Assembly (NCBI GenBank): GCA_937958785.1
Contig: CALGMY010000096.1
Span: 1 to 12,396, forward strand
Length of the DNA stretch: 12,396 nt
Source: an uncultured Gammaproteobacteria bacterium
GTDB taxonomy: Bacteria; Pseudomonadota; Gammaproteobacteria; Steroidobacterales; GCA-2729495
Direction of reading: 5' to 3'
Positions 1-6,746 of this stretch are shown piece after piece. The translations under genes and the position numbers were made by a program. Every line of letters begins with the position of its first letter. Positions within the stretch are counted from its first letter, which is position 1. The notes under the pieces are model-generated. The model did no database searches. It was not told the DNA's origin and was given only the letters and a program-made list of their open reading frames with translations.

Positions 1-785
1 CCTGCGGCGCCGAGTCGTTCCAGGCGGTGCGCGGCTGCTTCTCGACGAAACTGATCCGCACAACGCTCTTGATGCTCTTGAAGCCGTACTTCCAGGGCAC
101 GATCAGCCGCAGCGGGGCGCCGTTCTGGTTGGGCAGCTCGACGCCGTACACGCCGACCACGAGCAGGGTCAGCGGGTGCATGGCCTCCGCGATGGTCAGT
201 CCCTCCACGTAGGGCCAGTCGAGCACGGGATACTTCTGCCCCGGCATTTCCTCCGGCCGGACCACCGTCTCGAAGGCGACGTACTTCGCCTTCGACGTGG
301 GCTGGTAGCGCTTCAGCACGTCGCCCAGGGGGATGCCGACCCAGGGGATGACCATGGACCAGGCCTCGACGCAGCGGAAGCGGTAGATCCGCTCCTCCAG
401 CGTGTGGGGCTTGACGATGCTGTCGTAGTCGAACGTGCCGGTGACCTCGGCCTCGCCGTCGACCTTCACCTTCCAGGGTTTCGGCTTGAAGCGCCCGGAA
501 TTCGCTGCCGGATCGGCCTTGTCGGTGCCGAACTCGTAGAAATTGTTGTAGCCCGTGACTTCCTCGAAGGTGTTGGGCTTCTCCTTGCTGCTGAGGGGGC
601 TCTTGCGGACGCCGGCGAGGCGCCGGTACCGGGCGGGAATGTCGTCCGCCCCGGTTGCGGCCCGGGACAACAGGGCCGTCGCCCCCGCGAAGCCGGCTGC
701 CGCCAGCAGGCGCCGGCGCTCGTGGTACACGGCCTCGGGCGTGATCTCCGAGGGCCGGATCGGGTCTGGCTTGCGGATCAGCATG
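1..785 (-). CDS. msrP: Protein-methionine-sulfoxide reductase catalytic subunit MsrP (YedY), 3' end cut by window edge
   Basis: Molybdopterin-dependent periplasmic enzyme that reduces methionine sulfoxide in envelope proteins, receiving electrons from the membrane haem protein MsrQ. The start at 785 gives 261 visible residues. A TAT-type signal with RRRLL at residues 23-27 is followed by a hydrophobic stretch. GYNNFYEFGTDKADPAAN (78-95) and RFRCVEAWSMVIPW (136-149) are near-identical to E. coli MsrP as I remember it, and C138 corresponds to the molybdenum-ligating cysteine. NQNGAPLRLIVPWKYGFKSIKS lies near the visible end. The family is about 330 residues, so about 70 C-terminal residues lie beyond position 1. 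GGAG 6 nt upstream supports the start. The gene sits 15 nt downstream of the DUF547 gene on the same strand and is probably co-transcribed with it. msrQ would be expected next, outside the window. Assignment is very secure. Confidence 0.96.
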
Positions 786-800
786 GGAATCTCCAGGAGT

Positions 801-1547
801 TCATTCGGGCCGTCCCCGGTAGATGCCGTTGAGGTCCCAGTCGTCGGGCACGTACTGCACCTCGAAGCCGTCCCGGGCGAGCAGCTCCGCCGCCGCGGGG
901 TCGGCGACGAACTTTGCCAGGTACTTCTGCGTCGACCCGGCGGCCCGCACGAAGTCTGCTTCGTGGTCAGCGAAGAGGCCGGACAGGAAGGCGATGCGCC
1001 GGTCCACGTCGTACCGGTTCCGGGTGGGATCGTTCGCGAACCGGCGGGCGGCATCGTCCAGCTGGGCGTCGATACCCGCGGGGTCGTAGGCGCGGCTCGC
1101 GAGGCGCGGGCAGGCGAGGGCGCCGCACACGATGGCGAAGTGCACGCGCGGCTCCCCGAGGGGCGCGAGCCGCTCCCGGGCGAGGGCCTCGAGCGTGGTC
1201 GGGGTACCGAGCAGCGGGTAGGCCGTGCGCTTGAAGTAGGCGCGCCGGCCCAGCCAGGTGGCCGGTGAACGGCCGTCGAGGATGCCCTGGATGGCGAGCG
1301 CGTTGTAGGCATTGATGAGGAACGCGAGGCGGTCCCTGGGGTCCACCAGGTCGGCCTCCTCGGCCGTGCCCATGCCGGCGACGAAGCGGTCGAAGGCGGG
1401 GTCGGCGCGGACACCGTCATAGTCGATGAACCCCTGGCGCACGTTGCGCACGAGGGCCGCGTCCAGGTCCTCGGGCGCGGGCAGCGTCGCGAACGCAGGG
1501 CCCGTGAGCAGGAGCAGCGCCAGGAGGCGCGTGAGCAGGAGGTTCAT
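801..1547 (-). CDS. Secreted DUF547-domain protein, 248 aa
   Basis: DUF547 family protein of unknown biochemical role. From ATG at 1547, residues 1-20 form a clear Sec signal peptide (Leu-rich core, PAFA before the likely cleavage site), so the protein should be periplasmic or outer-envelope. Family landmarks are visible: LAFLINAYNA (74-83), RVHFAIVCGALACP (134-147) with its conserved Cys pair, an LSGLF segment, and a C-terminal DDWDLNG. Length fits a one-domain DUF547 protein. An in-frame ATG 18 nt upstream (MCLEYP...) is possible but neither start has a good Shine-Dalgarno sequence. The open frame continues upstream to 2219, but that part is antisense to the lipoprotein and repeat genes and has no signal character. 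It precedes msrP by 15 nt, which suggests a shared transcript and an envelope role; that role is inference. Confidence 0.88.
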   Translation of the reverse strand: MNLLLTRLLALLLLTGPAFATLPAPEDLDAALVRNVRQGFIDYDGVRADPAFDRFVAGMGTAEEADLVDPRDRLAFLINAYNALAIQGILDGRSPATWLGRRAYFKRTAYPLLGTPTTLEALARERLAPLGEPRVHFAIVCGALACPRLASRAYDPAGIDAQLDDAARRFANDPTRNRYDVDRRIAFLSGLFADHEADFVRAAGSTQKYLAKFVADPAAAELLARDGFEVQYVPDDWDLNGIYRGRPE

Positions 1548-1595
1548 GGGGTATTCTAAGCACATCCCGTTCTTACGTTGCCGAAGGTCGATCGG

Positions 1596-1955
1596 ATGCA
1601 GCATCCGCACAGGTCCTGGCCGCGGCTGCTCGTCGTGGCGGCCCTGGCCCTGGCCTCCTGCGCCGCCACGCCACGGCTGCCGGCCGGCACCTGCATCCAG
1701 CGCACGTTCGACTCGCTGGACCTCCGCCGGCAGACCGGCGACCGCCAGCACTGCCTCGCCAGCGGCACCATCGCCCGCCGCTGCGGCCAGGTGTCGGCCT
1801 GGCTGGCCGGCTACGGCAAGGAATTCGGCGACCTGTTCGGCCCGGGGCTGTTCCAGCGGCGGGATCTCGCCGCCAATGCGGCGGGCCGGGAGTGCGGGGC
1901 GACGGTGGCCGACGAGGGCGAGCTGGCGGCCTGCTGCGCGGCGGGTGGGTTCTAG
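1596..1955 (+). CDS. Small cysteine-rich lipoprotein, 119 aa, unknown function
   Basis: I do not recognise the family. ATG at 1596 is preceded by AAGG with an 8-nt spacer. The N-terminus is MQHPHRSWPR followed by a hydrophobic core and the lipobox LASC (19-22), so C22 should be lipidated. The mature part carries six further cysteines (C33, C53, C63, C100, C113, C114), enough for three disulfides in the periplasm. A Gly/Phe-rich stretch (KEFGDLFGPGLFQRRD, 75-90) lies in the middle and the protein ends in CCAAGGF. No other domain is visible. It is divergent from the DUF547/msrP pair, with only 48 nt between start codons, so the promoters must be interleaved. A TTG 18 nt upstream in frame is a less likely start. 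The lipoprotein call is secure; function is unknown. Confidence 0.8.
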   Translation: MQHPHRSWPRLLVVAALALASCAATPRLPAGTCIQRTFDSLDLRRQTGDRQHCLASGTIARRCGQVSAWLAGYGKEFGDLFGPGLFQRRDLAANAAGRECGATVADEGELAACCAAGGF

Positions 1956-2000
1956 CGACGACCGCCGTGTCAACCCGACGCCGGGTGCCGCGTTCTGTCC

Positions 2001-2021
2001 TGCAGGAACCACCACCCTGCA
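2001..2021 (+). other. Stem-loop in the leader of the 77-aa repeat protein gene
   Basis: TGCAGG (2001-2006) can pair with CCTGCA (2016-2021) across a 9-nt loop, ending 5 nt before the Shine-Dalgarno AAAGGAG (2027-2033). It could influence translation of the downstream gene, but a 6-bp stem in sequence this GC-rich may also be chance. The rest of the 87-nt gap 1956-2042 shows no convincing promoter. Confidence 0.25.
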
Positions 2022-2042
2022 ACGACAAAGGAGCCTCCCGCC

Positions 2043-2276
2043 ATGCTGCGTCTCAACGTCATTGGCCTGATGGGTACCGCCCTGATCGCCACGGCTGCCG
2101 GTCCCGCCTTCGCGGGCGACGGTCGCCCGTCGCGCCTCGACGCGCGCGGCGAGCGCATCGAGCAGCGCCTCGACCTCCGGGGCGACCGGATCGATGCGCG
2201 CCTCGACCGGCGCGGCCACCGCATCGACAACCGCCTCGACCGCCGGGCGGACCGGGTGACGCGGCGCCGCGGCTAG
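2043..2276 (+). CDS. Small secreted Arg/Asp-rich hendecad-repeat protein, 77 aa
   Basis: ATG at 2043 has an excellent Shine-Dalgarno (AAAGGAG, 9-nt spacer). Residues 1-24 are a Sec signal peptide ending PAFA. The mature product of about 53 residues is almost entirely four 11-residue units (31-41, 42-52, 53-63, 64-74) of the pattern RLDxRGxRIDx. It has about 18 Arg and 11 Asp/Glu, and no Lys, Cys or aromatic residue. The 11-residue spacing with Leu and Ile/Val at fixed positions is what a right-handed or straight coiled-coil helix would show, with charged faces. I have seen similar unnamed repeat proteins in gammaproteobacteria but know no function. It would be periplasmic or secreted. A strong hairpin follows the stop codon. 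The gene call is good because signal peptide, ribosome site and repeat all agree. Confidence 0.82.
   Translation: MLRLNVIGLMGTALIATAAGPAFAGDGRPSRLDARGERIEQRLDLRGDRIDARLDRRGHRIDNRLDRRADRVTRRRG
2133..2264 (+). repeat. Four in-frame 33-bp tandem repeats encoding RLDxRGxRIDx
   Basis: Units begin at 2133, 2166, 2199 and 2232, each starting with the identical nine bases CGCCTCGAC. The rest of each unit is diverged but keeps the codon pattern for Arg-Leu-Asp-x-Arg-Gly/Ala-x-Arg-Ile/Val. The period is a multiple of three, so unit gain or loss would keep the reading frame. Confidence 0.9.
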
Positions 2277-2277
2277 C

Positions 2278-2299
2278 GCCAGCGGACGGAACCGCTGGC
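2278..2299 (+). terminator. Perfect 8-bp GC hairpin after the repeat-protein gene
   Basis: GCCAGCGG (2278-2285), loop ACGGAA (2286-2291), CCGCTGGC (2292-2299). It starts 2 nt after the stop codon at 2276 and lies 33 nt before the msrA start. There is no following T-tract, so it is not a textbook intrinsic terminator. It could be a 3'-end stabiliser, a partial terminator, or a structure at the end of the repeat-protein mRNA. Confidence 0.5.
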
Positions 2300-2332
2300 A
2301 GAATGGCCTTCCCGGTTGGTGAGGCCAGTGCC

Positions 2333-2965
<633 letters not shown>

Positions 2966-2975
2966 AACCGGCCCC

Positions 2976-2992
2976 CCGCAGCCGTCCTGCGG
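2976..2992 (+). terminator. Weak stem-loop downstream of msrA
   Basis: CCGCAG (2976-2981), loop CCGTC, CTGCGG (2987-2992), lying 11 nt after the msrA stop and followed by TTACCAAA. No real T-tract. It may contribute to ending the msrA transcript before the HD-GYP gene; alternatively it is chance in GC-rich DNA. Confidence 0.3.
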
Positions 2993-3038
2993 TTACCAAA
3001 CTGTGAACACCGCACGGCGCCTGCCCCGGGTGCCTGAA

Positions 3039-3044
3039 TATTAT
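3039..3044 (+). promoter_or_regulatory. Possible -10 element upstream of the HD-GYP gene
   Basis: TATTAT (3039-3044) is the core of the AT-rich island GAATATTATG in otherwise very GC-rich DNA. It sits 45 nt before the preferred GTG start at 3090. No good -35 hexamer is seen at the usual distance, so this could be an activated or alternative-sigma promoter, or nothing. Confidence 0.25.
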
Positions 3045-3089
3045 GCCCAGCGTGCCTGCCGGCAAGCCTCCGGCAGCAAGGGCCCCTCC

Positions 3090-4418
3090 GTGCTGAAACG
3101 ACTCAAGATCGAGACCGCCAACCTCGAGTGTGGCATGTACGTCGCGCAGCTCGACCGGCCGTGGCTGGAGACGCCGTTCCTCTTCAAGGGCTTCGAGATC
3201 CGGGACGAGAAGGATCTGAAGCAGCTCCGCTTCTTCTGCAAGCATGTTTATGTCGATGCCACCCGCGGCACGGTGCCGAAGGACCAGGTCCTCGACGCGC
3301 GCCGGCGCGCGGTGAAGTACGCCGAGTCCCTCGCCGCCCCAGCGACCCGGCTCGAGCATGCCAGACGGCCGAGCCTGCAGCGCCGGCTCTTCGATGCCAT
3401 CACGCGCCTCGACCGCACCGGCACGCTGGCCGCGATCTTCCAGACCCGCAGCTACCGGAACGTGGTGCCCACCCGGCTCGAGGCGCCGCGGGCCGTGGTC
3501 GCCTACGACACCGCGGCGGCCGTGCTCACCGACACCCTCGACCAGTTCCAGCAGGGGCGCGGGCTAGACGCCGCCCGACTCCGGGAGGTCGCCGTTCCCC
3601 TGGTCGACAGCATCCTGCGCAACCAGGATGCGATGGCCTGGCTCGTGTGCCTGCGCAAGCGCGAGCTGGCCGGCCCGCAGCGGGCCATCGGCAGCGCGGT
3701 GTGGGCCGCCATCCTCGGCCGCCACCTGGGCTTCGACCGCGCCGGGCTCGAGAACCTGGCGCTGGGCGGCATGCTGCTGGACCTCGGCAACGCCAAGCTG
3801 CCCCGGGACATCCTCACCAAGGAGGCCGCGCTCGACGACACCGAGCGGGCCATCATCCGCAAGCACGTCGCGGTCGGGCTGGAGTTGGTCAAGTCGACGC
3901 CGGGGCTCAATGCCGACGTGATCGCGATGATCCAGCACCACCACGAGCGCCACGACGGCTCCGGGTACCCGAAGAAGCTCGCCGGCGCCGACATTCCCGT
4001 CTTCGGGCGCGTCGCCGGCCTCATCGACTGCTTCGACGCCATGACGACCAAGCGCCCCTACGCGCCGGCCCGGTCGGCCTACGATGCCGTCCGGGAGCTC
4101 AATGCGCTGTCCGGCACGCGCTTCCAGCGGGAGCTGGTGGAGCAGTTCGTGCAGGCCGTGGGCATGTTCCCCACGGGCTCCCTCGTCGAACTGAACACGG
4201 GCGAGGTGGCGCTGGTGATCGAGCAGAACCGGGTGCGCCGGCTACGGCCCAAGCTCATGCTGCTCCTGAATCCCGACAAGACCCCCGTGAGCCGCCACGC
4301 ACTCATGGACCTCAAGGCCCGCCCGGCGAGCGGCGACGCCGCGGAGGCCCGCTGGATCATCCACGGCCTCGAGCCCGGCGCGTTCGGGCTCGATCCGAAG
4401 GACTACTTCGGCACCTAG
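3090..4418 (+). CDS. DUF3391/HD-GYP domain protein with degenerate active site, 442 aa
   Basis: GTG at 3090 has AAGGG 7 nt upstream and begins VLKRLKIETANLECGMYV, the usual start of the DUF3391 N-terminal domain (about 1-115). An in-frame GTG at 3003 would add 29 poorly conserved residues. The HD-GYP domain spans about 165-365. The GYP half is intact: HHHERHDGSGYP (283-294) and DCFDAMTTKRPY. The HD half is not: the dyad is L230-D231 (GMLLDLGNAKLP), the Lys of the usual HDxGK is N234, and the His expected one turn into the preceding helix is R198 (PQRAIGS). H259 is kept. Active HD-GYP proteins hydrolyse cyclic di-GMP to GMP using a di- or tri-metal centre built on those residues. This one is therefore probably catalytically weak or dead and may act as a binding or regulatory protein, as reported for the YN-GYP protein PA2572. 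It is convergent with the radical SAM gene. Confidence 0.9.
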   Translation: MLKRLKIETANLECGMYVAQLDRPWLETPFLFKGFEIRDEKDLKQLRFFCKHVYVDATRGTVPKDQVLDARRRAVKYAESLAAPATRLEHARRPSLQRRLFDAITRLDRTGTLAAIFQTRSYRNVVPTRLEAPRAVVAYDTAAAVLTDTLDQFQQGRGLDAARLREVAVPLVDSILRNQDAMAWLVCLRKRELAGPQRAIGSAVWAAILGRHLGFDRAGLENLALGGMLLDLGNAKLPRDILTKEAALDDTERAIIRKHVAVGLELVKSTPGLNADVIAMIQHHHERHDGSGYPKKLAGADIPVFGRVAGLIDCFDAMTTKRPYAPARSAYDAVRELNALSGTRFQRELVEQFVQAVGMFPTGSLVELNTGEVALVIEQNRVRRLRPKLMLLLNPDKTPVSRHALMDLKARPASGDAAEARWIIHGLEPGAFGLDPKDYFGT

Positions 4419-5515
4419 CAACCGTCCAGCAGGTCGAACTGGGTCCCTGGCCCGGGCGGCACGCGGAAGCGCGTCGTGTCGAGCGCGGTCTCCGACTGCC
4501 GGTTCAGCCCGTGCCGCCGGCAGGCGGCGGCGAAGCGCTGGGCGAGCAGGGCGGCGAACGGGCCCGTGCCCCGCATGCGCCGCCCGAAGGCCGCGTCGTT
4601 CAGGGCACCCTGCCGGGACTGGCGGACCAGGCTCTGCACCTTCGCGGCCCTCAGCGGATACTGGGCCTCCAGCCATTCCACGAAGATGGGTTCCACCTCG
4701 TGGGGGAGGCGGAGGAGCACGTAACCCGCGTAGACGGCGCCGGCGTTCGCCGCGGCGTCGATGATCTGTTCCAGTTCATGGTCGTTGAGGCCGGGGATCA
4801 TCGGCGCGGCGAGCACGCCACAGGGAATGCCGGCGGCGCTCAGCCGGCGGAGAGTCTCGATCCGGCGTCGTCCGCCCGGCGTTCGGGGCTCCATGCGCCG
4901 CTTCAGCTCGTCGTCCAGCGTGGTCACGCTGACCAGCACGTCGACCAGCCGGTCCCGGGCGAGATCGGCAAGCAGGGGGAGGTCCCGCTCCACGAGGGCT
5001 GACTTGGTGATGATGGTCACCGGATGGCGGAACTCCGCCAGCACCTCGAGGACCTGGCGCGTGATGCCGAGGTCCCGCTCCACCGGCTGCCAGGCGTCGG
5101 TGTTCGAGCCCAGGGTGATCGGCTGGCAGGCGTAGCCGGGCTTCGAGAGTTCGCGCCGGAGCACGCTCGCCGCATCCGGCTTCGAGAAGATCTTCTGCTC
5201 GAAGTCGAGGCCGGGCGAAAGGTCCAGGTAGGCGTGGGACGGCCGCGCGTAGCAATACACGCAGCCGTGCTCGCACCCGCGGTAGGGATTCACCGACTGG
5301 GCAAAGGGGATGTCCGGCGACTGGTTCCGCGTGATGAGCGAGCGGATGCGCTCCGGCACGACCTGCGTCGCAGGGCTCCTCGCCGGCGAGTCGTCGTGCT
5401 CCTGGTCCTGCTCTTGCTCCGGCTCGTGTTCGACTTCGGCGCGGGCAAAGCGGCCCGCGGGCCGCGAGGCGACCCCGCGGCCCCGGATCGTCGTGGCGGG
5501 TGGTGGTTGTGGCAC
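4415..5515 (-). CDS. PA0069-family (SplB-like) radical SAM protein, 366 aa
   Basis: 4Fe-4S radical SAM enzyme related to spore photoproduct lyase (COG1533 type). The PA0069 branch has no proven reaction that I know, so I do not call it a photolyase. From GTG 5515 the protein starts MPQPPPATTIRGRGVASRP, and the RGRG segment is typical of the family N-terminus. An acidic low-complexity stretch follows (27-43, Glu/Gln/Asp-rich). The cluster motif NPYRGCEHGCVYCYARPSHAY has C81, C85 and C88 (CxxxCxxC). Further family landmarks are LSPGLDFE, ITLGSNTDAWQPVER, HPVTIITKSALVERDL, SVTTLDDELKRRMEPRTP, GVLAAPMIPGLNDHELE and GYVLLRLPHEV. AGGA lies 4 nt before the GTG. The open frame continues upstream to 6373, but that part is antisense to the adaptor gene. 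Its stop codon interleaves with that of the HD-GYP gene. Confidence 0.9.
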   Translation of the reverse strand: MPQPPPATTIRGRGVASRPAGRFARAEVEHEPEQEQDQEHDDSPARSPATQVVPERIRSLITRNQSPDIPFAQSVNPYRGCEHGCVYCYARPSHAYLDLSPGLDFEQKIFSKPDAASVLRRELSKPGYACQPITLGSNTDAWQPVERDLGITRQVLEVLAEFRHPVTIITKSALVERDLPLLADLARDRLVDVLVSVTTLDDELKRRMEPRTPGGRRRIETLRRLSAAGIPCGVLAAPMIPGLNDHELEQIIDAAANAGAVYAGYVLLRLPHEVEPIFVEWLEAQYPLRAAKVQSLVRQSRQGALNDAAFGRRMRGTGPFAALLAQRFAAACRRHGLNRQSETALDTTRFRVPPGPGTQFDLLDGC

Positions 5516-5543
5516 CGGTTCCTGCCCCCGGGGAATACGCTGC

Positions 5544-5579
5544 TGTACGGATACACAGTAGCATGCGGGCCCGTATACT
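5544..5579 (+). promoter_or_regulatory. Putative promoter with overlapping dyad before the exporter operon
   Basis: TACACA (5552-5557, 4 of 6 to the -35 consensus), a 16-nt spacer and TATACT (5574-5579, 5 of 6 to TATAAT) would start transcription near 5586. That is about 10 nt before the GGAG ribosome site (5596-5599) and 21 nt before the GTG of the adaptor gene. The dyad TGTA-CGGA-TACA (5544-5555) overlaps the -35 and could bind a repressor. Two adjacent palindromes, GCATGC and GGGCCC (5561-5572), fill the spacer. No regulator gene is in the window. The segment also has to hold the promoter for the divergent radical SAM gene. Confidence 0.42.
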
Positions 5580-5606
5580 TTGCGCCTGTTCCTGCGGAGT
5601 TTCCTC

Positions 5607-6746
5607 GTGAGCAGTCGCAAGACCCGCGTCGCCGGCGTGCTTGCCGCGATCGCCGTGGCGGCAGGCGCGGGCTGGCTGCTGTCCCGGCCCCAGCCGGTCA
5701 CCGTGACCGTGGCCGAGGTGTCCCGGGGCGACGTGCTCGCGTCCGTTGCCAACACGCGCGCGGGCACGGTCGACGCCTGCAACCGGGCGCGGCTCGCGCC
5801 GCCCATGGGTGGCCAGATTGCCCGGCTGCCGTTCAAGGAGGGCGACCGTGTGCGCAAGGACGACATCCTGCTCGAGCTCTGGAACCAGGACCAGCGGGCC
5901 CAGCTCGCCCAGGCCGAGCGCGAGGCCGTCGCGGCCCGCAGCCGGGCCCGTGAGGCCTGCGTCACCGCCGACGTGGCGGCCAGCAACGCGGCCCGGATTC
6001 GCAAGCTGCGCGCGGAGAACCTGGTGTCCGAAGGCGACACGGAGCGCGCGGTGGGCGATGCCGAGGCCCGCAAGGCGGGATGCGACGCTGCCCGGGACCA
6101 GGAACGGGTGAGCCAGGCGCGCACCGACGTCGCCCGGGCCGGGCTCGAGCGCACGATCCTGCGCGCTCCCTTCGATGGCGTGGTCGCCGAGATCAATGGC
6201 GAACTCGGCGAGTTCGTCACGCCCTCCCCGGTGGGTATCCCGACCCCGCCCACCGTGGACCTCGTGGACGGCAGCTGCCTGTACATCTCGGCGCCCATCG
6301 ACGAGGTCGATGCCCCGGCCGTCAAGGCCGGCCAGCGCGCCATGATCTCGCTGGATGCGTTCCCAGGCCGCAAGTTCCCGGGCGTCGTACGGCGGGTAGC
6401 GCCCTATGTCCTGGACACCGAGAAGCAGGCACGCACGGTCGAGGTGGAGGCCGAGATCGAGGACCCCACCCGGTACGACCTGCTGCCCGGCTACAGCGCC
6501 GACGTGGAGGTGATCCTGGACCGGCGCGAGGCCGTGCTGCGCATCCCGACCCAGGCCCTCCTGGAGGGCAGGCGGGTGCTGGTCCTCGACGCCGCGAGCG
6601 GCGTACTCCGCTCACGGGAAATCACGAAGGGCGTCGCCAACTGGGAGTTCACGGAAGTCAGCGCGGGGCTCGAGGCCGGCGAGCTGGTCGTCACCTCGGT
6701 GGACCGGGAAGGCGTGGCCGATGGCGTTGCCGCTGTCCGCGAGTGA
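5607..6746 (+). CDS. MacA/HlyD-family periplasmic adaptor subunit of ABC exporter, 379 aa
   Basis: Inner-membrane-anchored adaptor that links an ABC exporter to an outer-membrane channel. GTG 5607 has GGAG with a 7-nt spacer; a TTG at 5580 is less likely. One N-terminal membrane anchor (about 7-25) is followed by the first half of the lipoyl/barrel domain (GGQIARLPFKEGDRVRKDDILLEL, 68-91). A helical hairpin follows (about 95-182), then the second lipoyl half (TILRAPFDGVVAEINGELGEFV, 183-204), a beta-barrel, and the membrane-proximal domain ending at 379. Four cysteines (C59, C118, C159, C224) are unusual for a periplasmic adaptor. C118 and C159 fall in the hairpin and could pair. The next gene starts inside its last 26 nt, so the two are translationally linked. 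Substrate unknown; no TolC-like channel gene is in the window. Confidence 0.9.
   Translation: MSSRKTRVAGVLAAIAVAAGAGWLLSRPQPVTVTVAEVSRGDVLASVANTRAGTVDACNRARLAPPMGGQIARLPFKEGDRVRKDDILLELWNQDQRAQLAQAEREAVAARSRAREACVTADVAASNAARIRKLRAENLVSEGDTERAVGDAEARKAGCDAARDQERVSQARTDVARAGLERTILRAPFDGVVAEINGELGEFVTPSPVGIPTPPTVDLVDGSCLYISAPIDEVDAPAVKAGQRAMISLDAFPGRKFPGVVRRVAPYVLDTEKQARTVEVEAEIEDPTRYDLLPGYSADVEVILDRREAVLRIPTQALLEGRRVLVLDAASGVLRSREITKGVANWEFTEVSAGLEAGELVVTSVDREGVADGVAAVRE

Noticed and set aside
27..1268. Plus-strand open frames over msrP and the DUF547 gene
   Set aside because: They are antisense to msrP and DUF547, whose family motifs are unmistakable. No ribosome sites or domains are seen in the plus-strand frames.
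1548..2219. N-terminal extension of the DUF547 frame on the minus strand
   Set aside because: Antisense to the lipoprotein and repeat-protein genes. The signal peptide begins at the ATG at 1547, and a signal peptide buried 224 residues into a protein would make no sense.
3128..5002. Plus-strand 624-codon open frame across the HD-GYP and radical SAM genes
   Set aside because: Arg/Pro/Gly/His-rich shadow in the wrong frame for both well-supported genes, with no recognisable motif.
4415..5515. Spore photoproduct lyase or DNA photolyase identity for the radical SAM protein
   Set aside because: Only the general SplB-like fold and CxxxCxxC motif are visible. The sequence matches the PA0069 branch, for which no DNA-repair reaction is established, so the specific name is not justified.
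5516..6373. Upstream extension of the radical SAM frame on the minus strand
   Set aside because: Antisense to the adaptor gene, Ser/Arg/Ala-rich with no family similarity. The family N-terminus (RGRG segment) lies just after the GTG at 5515.
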